The notes below the pieces were generated by a model. That model saw only the letters and a list, made by a program, of their open reading frames with translations. It did not search any database and had not been told where the DNA came from. DNA of 17,864 bases, taken from assembly GCA_020346205.1 (NCBI GenBank), contig CP070776.1, forward strand, positions 756,982 through 774,845, read 5' to 3'. Every line of letters starts with the position of its first letter. The first letter of the stretch is position 1. Position numbers and translations under genes: made by a program. Below are positions 1-8,338 of the stretch, one piece after another. Source of the stretch: Deltaproteobacteria bacterium (lineage in GTDB: Bacteria; Desulfobacterota; Desulfobulbia; Desulfobulbales; BM004).

Positions 1-591
1 ATTGCTACGGCCAGGCGTCTCGGTGCACGTGTCGAAGCCTTTGATACAAGGCCGGTGGTGGAGGAGCAGGTAAAGTCATTGGGTGCCAAATTTGTTAAGA
101 TCGACCTGGGTGAAACCGGTCAGACCAAGGACGGTTATGCTGTGCAGCTCACCCCGGAGCAGATCCAGAAACAGAAAGAGGGCATGGCCAAGGCATGTGT
201 TCAGGCTGATATAGTCATTACCACAGCCCAGCTTTTCGGACGTCCGGCCCCGCGCATTGTTGATCAGCCCATGATAGCCCAGATGCAGCCCGGCTCAGTT
301 ATTGTTGATATGGCGGTTGAAACCGGCGGCAATGTTGAAGGATCAGAAGTCGGCAAAGTAGTAGAGGTCGATGGAGTCAAGATAGTCGGTTTAGCCAATC
401 TGCCCGGACTCGTACCAATGACTGCCAGCCAAATGTATTCTTCAAACCTGGGTAACTTTATTGATCATTTCTGGGATAAGGAGGAAAAGATCTTCAACCT
501 GAAGCTTGAAGATGAACTTATCAAGGGCTCCTTGATTACCCATGACGGCGATTTATATAGTGAAACCTACAAAAGTATTATGAATAAGTGA
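1..591 (+). CDS. pntA: NAD(P) transhydrogenase alpha subunit, soluble domain (3' part)
   Basis: This is the C-terminal 196 residues of the NAD(H)-binding subunit (domain I) of proton-translocating transhydrogenase, which couples hydride transfer between NAD(H) and NADP(H) to proton movement. The frame is open from base 1, so the true start lies upstream; the first methionine here (base 55) is internal. The opening residues ATARRLGARVEAFDTRP and the later block RPAPRIV...MQPGSVIVDMAVETGGN are typical of the PntA/alanine dehydrogenase fold. The protein ends without membrane helices (…SETYKSIMNK), so this is the split form in which the membrane part of alpha is a separate gene. That gene begins 8 bases after the stop codon. 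The family call is seen directly in sequence; cytoplasmic location and the complex are family knowledge. Confidence 0.95.
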   Translation: MATARRLGARVEAFDTRPVVEEQVKSLGAKFVKIDLGETGQTKDGYAVQLTPEQIQKQKEGMAKACVQADIVITTAQLFGRPAPRIVDQPMIAQMQPGSVIVDMAVETGGNVEGSEVGKVVEVDGVKIVGLANLPGLVPMTASQMYSSNLGNFIDHFWDKEEKIFNLKLEDELIKGSLITHDGDLYSETYKSIMNK

Positions 592-599
592 GGAAACAA

Positions 600-893
600 A
601 TGGAAGCCGTATTTCTGACTTTTGTTTTTGTGTTATCAATCTTTCTGGGATTTGAGCTTATTTCAAAGGTCCCGTCCACTCTGCATACGCCGCTCATGTC
701 CGGTTCAAATGCTATATCCGGTATTACCATGATCGGGTCGTTGGCATCTCTGAAATCCGACAACGTGACTGTTGCAATTATCCTCGGCACCCTGGCTGTA
801 ACCTTTGCCACCATCAATGTCGTGGGTGGATATGCCGTAACCAACCGGATGCTTGAGATGTTCAAGAAAAAAGATGAGGGAGGAGCAAAATGA
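600..893 (+). CDS. pntAB: NAD(P) transhydrogenase alpha subunit, membrane part
   Basis: Small membrane subunit (97 residues from the chosen start) that supplies the alpha-side helices of the proton channel (domain II). About three to four hydrophobic segments are visible: residues 4-20, then the family signature TPLMSGSNAISGITMIGSL, then a segment near 57-80 (VAIILGTLAVTFATINVVGGY). It ends in a lysine-rich tail. The frame could begin at a GTG at 588 overlapping the pntA stop. I prefer the ATG at 600 because GAGG at 590-593 sits six bases before it and the known family start MEAVF-like follows directly. Its stop overlaps the pntB start (ATGA at 890-893), so translation is probably coupled. 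Confidence 0.93.
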   Translation: MEAVFLTFVFVLSIFLGFELISKVPSTLHTPLMSGSNAISGITMIGSLASLKSDNVTVAIILGTLAVTFATINVVGGYAVTNRMLEMFKKKDEGGAK

Positions 894-2269
894 ATACAAT
901 GCCACTCCTCATTAACTTTGCCTATGTCATCTCGGCCGGCCTTTTTATTTTCGGCCTGAAGATGCTGAGCTCCCCGGCAACAGCCCGGCGCGGCAACATG
1001 CTTTCCGCCCTGGGTATGCTGCTGGCTATTGTTGTAACACTTTTTAACGCCGGTTTGGATTACAAGTGGATCCTGGTGGGTGTTGCTATAGGTACTGTGA
1101 TCGGCCTTGTGGCTGCGTATAGGGTACAGATGACATCCATGCCGGAAATGGTAGCCCTGTTTAACGGTTTCGGCGGTATTGCCAGTTTGCTCCTGGCCTG
1201 GGGCGAATACCATCAGCATCCAGAACTTTCTGTTTTTATTGCCCTGGTGACGTTTCTCTCTGCCTTTATAGGTGGTATCACCTTTTCCGGTTCCATGATA
1301 GCCTTTGGCAAACTTGCAGAAAAAATACCGAGCAAAGCTATAATTTTCAGCGGCCAGCATATTGTGAACGGTGCAATCCTTCTGGCAGCCCTTATTTCCG
1401 GTGTAATATTTGCCATGAATCCTGCTGACAGCTATGCAATATTCATAGTGGTCGTCGTTGTGGCGCTACTTTTTGGCGTTACCTCGGTTATTCCCATCGG
1501 CGGTGCTGACATGCCGGTGGTCATCTCACTGCTTAACAGCTATTCCGGTATTGCTGCCTGTGCTGCCGGTTTTGTCATCAGTAACAACATCCTGATCGTG
1601 GCCGGTGCCCTGGTCGGCGCCAGCGGCATTATCCTGACCAACATCATGTGCAAGGCAATGAACCGTTCCCTGGCCAATGTCCTGTTTTCCGGGTTTGGCG
1701 CAACCACTCAGGCTGCGGGCTCCGGCGAGGAGCAGGGAGAGGTCAGGCCTGCTTCTGCTGAAGATGTCTATTATATTCTTGAAGCTGCTGATTCGGTTGC
1801 CTTTGTTCCTGGATATGGCCTTGCGGTTGCACAGGCCCAGCATGTGGTGCAGGAACTGGGCGAACTTCTTGAAGAGAATGGAACCGAGGTAAGTTATGCA
1901 ATCCATCCTGTTGCCGGACGTATGCCAGGCCATATGAATGTTCTCCTGGCTGAGGCCAATGTCTCCTATGACCAGCTGGTTGAAATGGATGACATGAACC
2001 CCAGGATGGAGTCTGTGGATGTCTGCGTGGTGATCGGGGCCAACGACGTCGTTAACCCCGCAGCCCTTGAAGATGAATCCAGTCCCATATACGGGATGCC
2101 CATCATAGAAACCCACCGGGCCAAAACTGTTATCGTGCTCAAGCGTTCCATGAATCCGGGCTTTGCCGGCATCCAGAACGCCCTCTTCTTCTACCCTAAC
2201 ACGAGAATGTATTTCGGTGACGCCAAAGCATCAATCCAGGCCCTGGTTGGAGAGTTTAAAAGCGATTGA
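890..2269 (+). CDS. pntB: NAD(P) transhydrogenase beta subunit
   Basis: Beta subunit of the transhydrogenase, 459 residues, close to the usual length of about 460. The N-terminal two thirds is a run of hydrophobic segments forming most of the membrane domain II. From about residue 300 the NADP(H)-binding domain III begins, with the glycine-rich fingerprint GYGLAVAQAQ at 308-317. It continues with the conserved HPVAGRMPGHMNVLLAEA, GANDVVNPAA and RSMNPGFAGIQN blocks. All key motifs are intact. The start ATG overlaps the stop of the preceding gene and has GAGGGAGG just upstream (876-883). With its two upstream partners it forms a complete split-subunit operon ending at the terminator at 2293. 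Its likely role is NADPH supply or redox balance at the inner membrane. Confidence 0.96.
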   Translation: MNTMPLLINFAYVISAGLFIFGLKMLSSPATARRGNMLSALGMLLAIVVTLFNAGLDYKWILVGVAIGTVIGLVAAYRVQMTSMPEMVALFNGFGGIASLLLAWGEYHQHPELSVFIALVTFLSAFIGGITFSGSMIAFGKLAEKIPSKAIIFSGQHIVNGAILLAALISGVIFAMNPADSYAIFIVVVVVALLFGVTSVIPIGGADMPVVISLLNSYSGIAACAAGFVISNNILIVAGALVGASGIILTNIMCKAMNRSLANVLFSGFGATTQAAGSGEEQGEVRPASAEDVYYILEAADSVAFVPGYGLAVAQAQHVVQELGELLEENGTEVSYAIHPVAGRMPGHMNVLLAEANVSYDQLVEMDDMNPRMESVDVCVVIGANDVVNPAALEDESSPIYGMPIIETHRAKTVIVLKRSMNPGFAGIQNALFFYPNTRMYFGDAKASIQALVGEFKSD

Positions 2270-2292
2270 TCTTAGTAAATCATATATAAAAT

Positions 2293-2331
2293 AAAATCCC
2301 GCTGGCAATTAATTCCAGCGGGATTTTTTTT
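2293..2331 (+). terminator. Intrinsic terminator of the pnt operon
   Basis: A perfect 13-bp stem pairs 2293-2305 with 2315-2327 around a 9-base loop (CAATTAATT). A run of T (2324-2331) starts within the 3' arm and continues past it. It lies 24 bases after the pntB stop. The stem core ATCCCGCTGG/CCAGCGGGAT recurs in the terminator at 3457. Confidence 0.92.
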
Positions 2332-2360
2332 GTGTTCACCACGAGCTGTTGAGCTGTTTC

Positions 2361-2409
2361 AGGAGGGTGAGCCAAAAAGAATCATAATGCACACTCCTTT
2401 CTTTTTTGG
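2361..2409 (+). other. Overlapping alternative hairpins, terminator-like
   Basis: AGGAGGGTG (2361-2369) can pair with CACACTCCT (2390-2398), giving eight pairs and one G-A mismatch. A T-rich tract (2398-2407) follows, which resembles a terminator. The bases CCAAAAAG (2372-2379) in its loop can instead pair with the T tract plus GG (2401-2409). A third option, GAATCAT (2379-2385) with ATGATTC (2412-2418), overlaps both. The pairings are seen by eye; whether the RNA uses them is unknown. Confidence 0.35.
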
Positions 2410-2449
2410 TAATGATTCATAAACAAAACGTTAAATAGTTTAAGGATTA

Positions 2450-2468
2450 CCATGGTGCTGCACCATGG
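2450..2468. repeat. 19-base palindrome upstream of mscS
   Basis: CCATGGTGC and GCACCATGG form perfect 9-bp arms around a single central T at 2459. No T tract follows, so it does not look like a terminator. A dimeric regulator binding site for mscS is one reading; this is inference from symmetry alone. Confidence 0.5.
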
Positions 2469-2607
2469 AGTTAACTAGCTGTGTAGCCTGCTTATGGGGA
2501 GCGAAGGATACAGACAGGGCTTTGATAGTGGTAATAAATTGAAGAAGTCTATGAAATAGTAAATTTGCCTAACAACTTGATAACCTGAAAATAAGGAGGA
2601 GACGCTT

Positions 2608-3435
2608 ATGGAAAACATTGATGCTTACACTACCAAGGCCATAGAATTGGTGATGATGTATGCCCCAAAAGTAGTGCTGGCAATAATTACACTTATTGTC
2701 GGGCTCTGGCTTATAGGGATGATCACCAAAGTAACCAGAAAATCGATGGAAAAAACCAAGGCTGATAAAACCCTTATACCATTTATTACCAATCTGATTT
2801 CCTGGTTGTTGAAGGTTCTGCTCTTTATCAGCGTTGCCTCCATGGTTGGTATTGCCACAACCTCTTTTATAGCAGTTCTCGGTGCTGCAGGTCTTGCTAT
2901 AGGTCTGGCACTGCAGGGCAGCCTGGGCAATTTTGCAGGTGGAGTTCTGATCCTGATCTTCAAACCATATAATGTGGGAGACCTCATCGAGGCCCAGGGC
3001 CACCTGGGGGTTGTCAAGGAGGTGCAGATATTCAACTCAATCCTGCTTACCCCTGACAACAAGAGGGTCATTATTCCGAATGGTGCTGTGTCGAACGGCT
3101 CCATAGTAAATTATTCTGCCGAAGGGATTCTCAGGATCGACATGGTCATCGGCATTGCCTACGAATCTGATATTCCCAAAGCTAAAGAAGTCCTGCACAA
3201 GGCAATGGCAGACCATGAGCTTGTTTTAAAGGATCCGGAACCAACTGTGGCAGTTTCAGAGTTGGCAGACAGTTCGGTAAATTTTGTAGTCAGGCCATGG
3301 AGCAAGGTAGAAGATTACTGGCAGGTCTACTTTGATATTACAGAGGCGGCGAAGCTGGGTCTTGAAGACAGCGGCATCTCCATTCCCTTCCCGCAAAGGG
3401 ATGTGCACCTGTTCGAACAGAAAGAAGCAGCATAA
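2608..3435 (+). CDS. mscS: Small-conductance mechanosensitive channel, MscS family
   Basis: Inner-membrane channel that opens under membrane tension to release solutes during osmotic downshock. The 275 residues are close to the usual length of about 286 for short MscS proteins. Three hydrophobic segments lie near residues 17-40, 57-80 and 84-117. The third carries the pore-helix pattern GAAGLAIGLALQGSLGNFAGG. The beta domain follows with FKPYNVGDLIEAQGHLGVVKEV and the conserved IPNG loop (156-159), then the C-terminal alpha/beta domain. A strong Shine-Dalgarno (AAGGAGGAG at 2592-2600) supports the ATG at 2608. It is a single-gene unit, bounded on both sides by near-identical intrinsic terminators, so it is probably expressed on its own. 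Confidence 0.95.
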   Translation: MENIDAYTTKAIELVMMYAPKVVLAIITLIVGLWLIGMITKVTRKSMEKTKADKTLIPFITNLISWLLKVLLFISVASMVGIATTSFIAVLGAAGLAIGLALQGSLGNFAGGVLILIFKPYNVGDLIEAQGHLGVVKEVQIFNSILLTPDNKRVIIPNGAVSNGSIVNYSAEGILRIDMVIGIAYESDIPKAKEVLHKAMADHELVLKDPEPTVAVSELADSSVNFVVRPWSKVEDYWQVYFDITEAAKLGLEDSGISIPFPQRDVHLFEQKEAA

Positions 3436-3456
3436 GGCGGCAGATTTTGATCAGAT

Positions 3457-3494
3457 AAAAATCCCGCTGGCTGCCTGAGTCAGCGGGATTTTTT
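3457..3494 (+). terminator. Intrinsic terminator of mscS
   Basis: A 13-bp stem pairs 3457-3469 with 3481-3493 around an 11-base loop, with T residues from 3489 to 3494. It starts 21 bases after the mscS stop. The stem core AAATCCCGCTG/CAGCGGGATTT matches that of the pnt terminator, while the loop differs. Confidence 0.9.
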
Positions 3495-3515
3495 AAAAAA
3501 GAAAGCAAGGTCTGT

Positions 3516-3544
3516 TTGAAGCAAAAGCTGCAAAGGATTATACT
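3516..3544 (+). promoter_or_regulatory. Sigma70-type promoter for the two-CW/SDR gene
   Basis: TTGAAG (3516-3521) and TATACT (3539-3544) are separated by exactly 17 bases. This places a start near 3551 and a 5' untranslated leader of about 70 bases before the ATG at 3621. It lies just past the mscS terminator, where a new promoter is needed. The call rests on spacing and box match only. Confidence 0.6.
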
Positions 3545-3620
3545 TTACAAAATTTATTAAATAACTAGGTTGTATCTGTAATAATATAGTTACTGGAAAA
3601 GAACTTATTAAAAATATTCT

Positions 3621-5081
3621 ATGGCTATCATAAAACAAAATTGCTGGGAGTATATGAAATGCGGCCGGGGTCCAAAGGGATCCAAGGCCAAGAGGTTAGG
3701 CGTCTGCCCTGCTGCCAGGGAAAGAAGGCTGGACAGGGTCCATGGTGGTATCAATTCGGGCAGGGCCTGCTGGTTGGTGGCAGGCACGTATTGCGGCGGC
3801 ACAGTGCAGGGCTCATTTGCCAGAAAGCAGGTGGCCTGCAAACGCTGTGATTTTTATAATAAGGTGCATAGCGAGGAAGGGAAAGCAATTGAGAGCAATA
3901 ACTCCCTGCTCAGTCGTCTCAAGGATACTTCCACGCGGCTTGACATAACCACCAAGAGGCTCGGGGTCATTATCGGCAGTTCAGGCCTTATTGGCGGAGC
4001 CATGATGCACTATTTTAATACCAAGGCATCAGAAGATATTGAAGTCCTTGGCCCGAACAGTAAAAGGCTGAGCCTTCGGCAGCCTAAAGATATCAAGCAG
4101 TACTTTGAGAAGTATCAACCCGATTTTATCGTTAATTGCGCTATTACTCCCCTGGACAGTGATGCTCAGCTTTCTTATGAAACAAACTACCTGGGTGCTG
4201 TCAGGCTGGCGAAGATGGCCAAACAGCAAAAAATTCCCTATATCCACTTCAGTTCGGCAGCAACATTGCCGATGGGGGAGAACCTCACTGAAGAAGATCT
4301 TCAGCCTTTAAGTCCCAAGCTTCCCAATTATGCAAAATCAAAGCTGATGGCAGAGAGAACCCTGCAATATATGCAGGAAACACAGGGCCTTGATTTTACC
4401 TCAATAAAGTTGGCAGTTGTCTATGGAAAGCATGACCATAAGATACAGGGGTTTCAGCGCTTGCTTTTTTCCATAGCTGACCAGTCCATGCCTTTTATGC
4501 TAAGCAAACCGGGCATATTCCATTCCTACTCAAATACCAAAAAAATACCTCTTTTTGTCAACCATATGCTGGAGAATAGAGACGAGTTTTCAGGACAGAC
4601 TTACAATTTTGCTGATAAGGAGCCTGTGGAACTTGTTGCTTTGATAAAAGCCATCAAAACCTACCTTGATGTTAAATCACCTAGGGAAATATATATTCCG
4701 TATCCCCTGGCCAATTCCGGGAAAACTTTTGTCAAATGGCTCATCAAGAGGCTTGGCCACATAGGCCTTGAAATCCGTTTGCCGGCCGAACTGCAGTTTA
4801 TGAAAAGCTTTTATGAAACACAGACTTTGTCCAGAGAAAAACTGGAAAAGTCGAGTTTTAAGGATGAAGAACCTGATGTGACAGTTTTTACAGAGCTGAC
4901 GAGTATGATTTATTACTACCTTATTCGCTGGAAGCACCTGAATCGTATCACAACATTTAATGAAGAGATAAAGGATTCTTCCAAACCGGCAGGTGAGTTT
5001 CTCGAATCTCCTGAGACCCTTCTTGATAATGTTAACCAATATACCCATAAACCTTTACAGGATTATGAAGCCAGCCTCTAG
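3621..5081 (+). CDS. Two-CW cysteine domain fused to an SDR/epimerase-like NAD(P) protein
   Basis: A 486-residue protein with two parts. Residues 1-88 match the two-CW domain pattern: NCWEYMKCG (C8, C14), VCPA (C29), ACWLVAGTYCGG (C50, C58) and CKRCDFY (C73, C76). That is seven cysteines and two Cys-Trp pairs, which suggests metal or redox binding, though the domain's role is not established. A polar linker (89-113) leads to an extended short-chain dehydrogenase fold. It has the nucleotide loop GSSGLIG (119-125), serines S211/S212 and the catalytic-type YAKSK (Y237, K241). It resembles sugar-nucleotide epimerases and dTDP-4-dehydrorhamnose reductases; the substrate cannot be told. No signal peptide is seen, so it is probably cytoplasmic. 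The ribosome binding site is poor (only GGAAAAGA about 18 bases upstream). It converges on mpl, with a 21-base gap. Confidence 0.85.
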   Translation: MAIIKQNCWEYMKCGRGPKGSKAKRLGVCPAARERRLDRVHGGINSGRACWLVAGTYCGGTVQGSFARKQVACKRCDFYNKVHSEEGKAIESNNSLLSRLKDTSTRLDITTKRLGVIIGSSGLIGGAMMHYFNTKASEDIEVLGPNSKRLSLRQPKDIKQYFEKYQPDFIVNCAITPLDSDAQLSYETNYLGAVRLAKMAKQQKIPYIHFSSAATLPMGENLTEEDLQPLSPKLPNYAKSKLMAERTLQYMQETQGLDFTSIKLAVVYGKHDHKIQGFQRLLFSIADQSMPFMLSKPGIFHSYSNTKKIPLFVNHMLENRDEFSGQTYNFADKEPVELVALIKAIKTYLDVKSPREIYIPYPLANSGKTFVKWLIKRLGHIGLEIRLPAELQFMKSFYETQTLSREKLEKSSFKDEEPDVTVFTELTSMIYYYLIRWKHLNRITTFNEEIKDSSKPAGEFLESPETLLDNVNQYTHKPLQDYEASL

Positions 5082-5102
5082 TTTTTGAATTTTTCTGGAA
5101 TC

Positions 5103-6545
5103 TTATAAAGCTCTGGCAGACAGCCTGTCCAGCAATCGTACGTGGATGTTATCAAAGCCGCCGTTTGATAGGATAGCCACCACATCACCCGGCAGCAGGG
5201 TGGACTCCAGATGTTCCAGGATCTCGTCCGTGTTTGCAAAGGAGAGAGCGTCTATGTTGCGCCTCTTGAGATCTGATGCAAGCTGCTTTGAAGAAAATAG
5301 CTGGTCAGCAGGAAAATCAGGAAGCGGCACCGGTTCTCTTACTATTACCCGGTACGCAGAGTCAAAGGCGGACACATAATCTTTCTGAAAAATCTGGCGC
5401 CTGCTGGAATTGGTCCGCGGTTCGAAAACAGCCACCAGCCTTTGCCCTGAATATGCCTGCTTAAGAGCCGCAAGGGTTTCCCGGACTGCAGTAGGGTGAT
5501 GGGCAAAATCATCAATTACCGTAATATTATCTACAACTCCACGCACTTCCTGGCGCCTGCGCACACCTTCAAAACTACTGAGCCCGGCGGTGACTGCTTC
5601 TTTGCCCAGGCCGAGCCGATCGAGGACTGCAATTACTGCAAGGGCATTCAGGGCGTTATGACGGCCCGGCATCGGGCTTTTACATCTTGAATAGAACTGC
5701 CCCTTGTTTATAACATCGAAAAAGGTGCCGTCGGGACCTACCTCAAGGTTTTTTATGGACCAGTCCGATCCAGCATTCATGCCGTAGCCTAGAACAGTGC
5801 ACTGGGCCTGTGCTGTTATCTCTTTTACCTCCGGACTGTCAAAGCAGGCAACAATACAGCCGTCTTTGGGCATGATTGCCATCAGTTGTGAAAATGACTG
5901 CTTGATAGCATCAAGGTCTGCAAAGATATCCGCATGATCGAATTCAATGGATGTAACAATGGCAATATGGGGTTGGTAATGCAGAAATTTAGGACCCTTG
6001 TCAAAAAAGGCCGTATCATATTCGTCACCTTCCACTACAAAGTAAGGGCTGTCTCCAAGATTATAATTACGATTAAAAGCCTGCACTAACCCCCCCACCA
6101 TAAATCCCGGAGTCTGGCCAGCCTTATGCAGTAGAGTTGCAAGAAGGGATGATGTCGTTGTCTTGCCGTGCGTACCAGTCACCACCAAGGAAGTTTTACC
6201 CGTCAGAAAGTAATGGCCCAGGGCCTGGGGAAAGGAGACATAGGGGATATCAAGCTCGGCCAGAGCCAGTGCCTCCGGATTAGTTTTTCTTATGGTGTTG
6301 CCTACCACAACAAGGTCAGGCCTGGGAGTTAGATTTTCAGCACGGTAACCGCTATTGATCTCAATATTGCAGGAAGCCAGGAAATCACTCATGGGAGGAT
6401 AGACATTTTCGTCAGACCCGGTAACAACATATCCGGAATCCTTAAGCATACCGGCAAGGGACCCCATACCTGTTCCGCATACACCCATGATATGAATGTG
6501 GCGAACCTGGTCTGGAAAGTGATTGAGTGTGGGGTTTAGATTCAC
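5103..6545 (-). CDS. mpl: UDP-N-acetylmuramate:L-Ala-gamma-D-Glu-meso-DAP ligase
   Basis: Cytoplasmic ATP-dependent Mur ligase that attaches recycled murein tripeptide to UDP-MurNAc, returning wall fragments to synthesis. The 480 residues include an N-terminal nucleotide-binding part (HIMGVCGTGMGSLAG, 18-32), the ATP loop GTHGKTTT (124-131) and EGDEYDTAFFDKGPKFLHY (172-190), which separates Mpl from MurC. Later blocks are MPGRHNALNALAVIAV, RRRQEVRG and DDFAHHPTAVRETL. The apparent start is GTG at 6545-6543, giving 16 residues ahead of the usual Mpl start; I see no convincing Shine-Dalgarno. It lies 18 bases after a small conserved-looking gene on the same strand, probably in one transcript. 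The wall cluster mreB-rodA sits just beyond, on the opposite strand. Confidence 0.93.
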   Translation of the reverse strand: MNLNPTLNHFPDQVRHIHIMGVCGTGMGSLAGMLKDSGYVVTGSDENVYPPMSDFLASCNIEINSGYRAENLTPRPDLVVVGNTIRKTNPEALALAELDIPYVSFPQALGHYFLTGKTSLVVTGTHGKTTTSSLLATLLHKAGQTPGFMVGGLVQAFNRNYNLGDSPYFVVEGDEYDTAFFDKGPKFLHYQPHIAIVTSIEFDHADIFADLDAIKQSFSQLMAIMPKDGCIVACFDSPEVKEITAQAQCTVLGYGMNAGSDWSIKNLEVGPDGTFFDVINKGQFYSRCKSPMPGRHNALNALAVIAVLDRLGLGKEAVTAGLSSFEGVRRRQEVRGVVDNITVIDDFAHHPTAVRETLAALKQAYSGQRLVAVFEPRTNSSRRQIFQKDYVSAFDSAYRVIVREPVPLPDFPADQLFSSKQLASDLKRRNIDALSFANTDEILEHLESTLLPGDVVAILSNGGFDNIHVRLLDRLSARAL

Positions 6546-6563
6546 AGATACAATAGGAAACGA

Positions 6564-6755
6564 CTAAGAGCGGACTGTATCCCGAATAGACTTGTAGATG
6601 CTCTCAAACGTTTCAGAAAAGTTAGCAGGAGACAAGCGGCCTATTTCAATAAACTTGACCACAATTTCCTTGGCAACCTTAAGGATTGCCTCTTCGGAAA
6701 CAGGTTTTTCTCCAGCTTCGCGTCCGGATTCTTTGTGTTTTTTTGAAGCAGTCAT
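6564..6755 (-). CDS. Small conserved-looking protein of unknown function, 63 residues
   Basis: The chosen product begins MTASKKHKESG and runs to …SIRDTVRS. After a charged, probably disordered N-terminus (about 1-18), residues 20-60 form a helix-prone stretch. It contains EEAILKVAKEIVVKFIEIGR, LSPANF and ETFESIYKSI, a pattern I recall from short unnamed proteins in deltaproteobacterial genomes. The open frame extends further upstream to 6953, but that part reads through tRNA-Ala and an adjacent hairpin, so the ATG at 6755-6753 is preferred. There is no clear Shine-Dalgarno. It sits 18 bases before mpl on the same strand. No function can be assigned. Confidence 0.7.
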   Translation of the reverse strand: MTASKKHKESGREAGEKPVSEEAILKVAKEIVVKFIEIGRLSPANFSETFESIYKSIRDTVRS

Positions 6756-6761
6756 AGTGCA

Positions 6762-6818
6762 CAAATATAAAAGCCCCTGCTGCCGGAAGAAGGCCGTTTC
6801 TAACCAGGACAGCAGAGG
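6762..6818 (-). terminator. Possible terminator between tRNA-Ala and the small gene
   Basis: Reading the minus strand, CCTCTGCTG (6818-6810) can pair with CAGCAGGGG (6782-6774) through nine pairs including one G-T wobble. The loop is 27 bases. CTTTTATATTTG follows immediately. It could end or attenuate transcription started at the tRNA promoter. The long loop lowers confidence. Confidence 0.35.
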
Positions 6819-6904
6819 CAGTTTTTCTCCTAGGAAAAACCCTGCTAGGCCCTCCCTAAAGAAACTTAAAGCACCTTGAAAAATCAGGGGCTGCATTTCT
6901 TTAT

Positions 6905-6980
<76 letters not shown>

Positions 6981-7020
6981 ACATATCCACTGCCAAAAGG
7001 CATCGATGGAAAGAGGTGGT

Positions 7021-7050
7021 TGGATACCATGTTTGAGAAGAATGTGTCAA
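7021..7050 (-). promoter_or_regulatory. Promoter for tRNA-Ala (and perhaps mpl)
   Basis: On the minus strand a perfect TTGACA (7050-7045) is followed after 18 bases by TATCCA (7026-7021). A TGG just before gives an extended -10 (TGn). The predicted start near 7014 is about 34 bases ahead of the tRNA. The -10 match is weak, which the perfect -35 and TG element may offset. Confidence 0.55.
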
Positions 7051-7087
7051 GTTTTTTCTGGTTTATCAATGGTTAACGGTTCCATAT

Positions 7088-7119
7088 CTCTTGCCAAGCC
7101 CAAGAGACTTTGTTAGATT
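7088..7119 (+). promoter_or_regulatory. Weak candidate promoter and inverted repeat before mreB
   Basis: TTGCCA (7091-7096) and TAGATT (7114-7119) are 17 bases apart, a modest sigma70-like match. The -35 box overlaps an inverted repeat CTCTTG (7088-7093)/CAAGAG (7101-7106) with a 7-base spacer, which could be a binding site. A TATAAT at 7187-7192 nearer mreB has no matching -35. The region 6981-7221 must hold promoters in both directions; which one serves mreB is not clear. Confidence 0.3.
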
Positions 7120-7191
7120 ACATCGTTTCTCATGGACTAAGGCTGTTCAGCATGCCAGACCATATTTCAGGATAAATGTTTTCGCATATAA

Positions 7192-8262
<1,071 letters not shown>

Positions 8263-8338
8263 CCGGTAGAACCGATCAGTTAACATATCCCAAAATAATG
8301 CCGCTGTAACAGGCATTCGTCATGGAGAGATTTTCCAG

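Larger units (their letters stand above)
2332..2607. other. Structured intergenic leader between pntB terminator and mscS
   Basis: No open reading frame here looks real. The stretch holds two overlapping hairpin options (2361-2409), a 19-base palindrome (2450-2468) and the mscS ribosome binding site. I could not settle on a promoter: TTGATA at 2522-2527 resembles a -35 box, but no good -10 box follows at the right distance. Any mscS promoter must lie downstream of 2331, because the preceding terminator is strong. Confidence 0.6.

Noticed and set aside
578..1360. 260-residue minus-strand frame opposite pntAB and pntB
   Set aside because: It is rich in His, Cys and Lys with no domain logic, and lies wholly opposite two clear genes of the pnt operon.
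2569..3104. Two long minus-strand frames opposite mscS
   Set aside because: They are shadows of mscS codon bias; neither shows motifs or a start signal.
2293..3494. mscS as a mobile element bounded by repeats
   Set aside because: The flanking repeats are terminator stems in direct orientation; there is no transposase, target duplication or composition shift.
5082..5102. Bidirectional terminator between the SDR gene and mpl
   Set aside because: Only a short T-rich stretch and a four-base match (CCAG/CTGG) are present; no credible stem.
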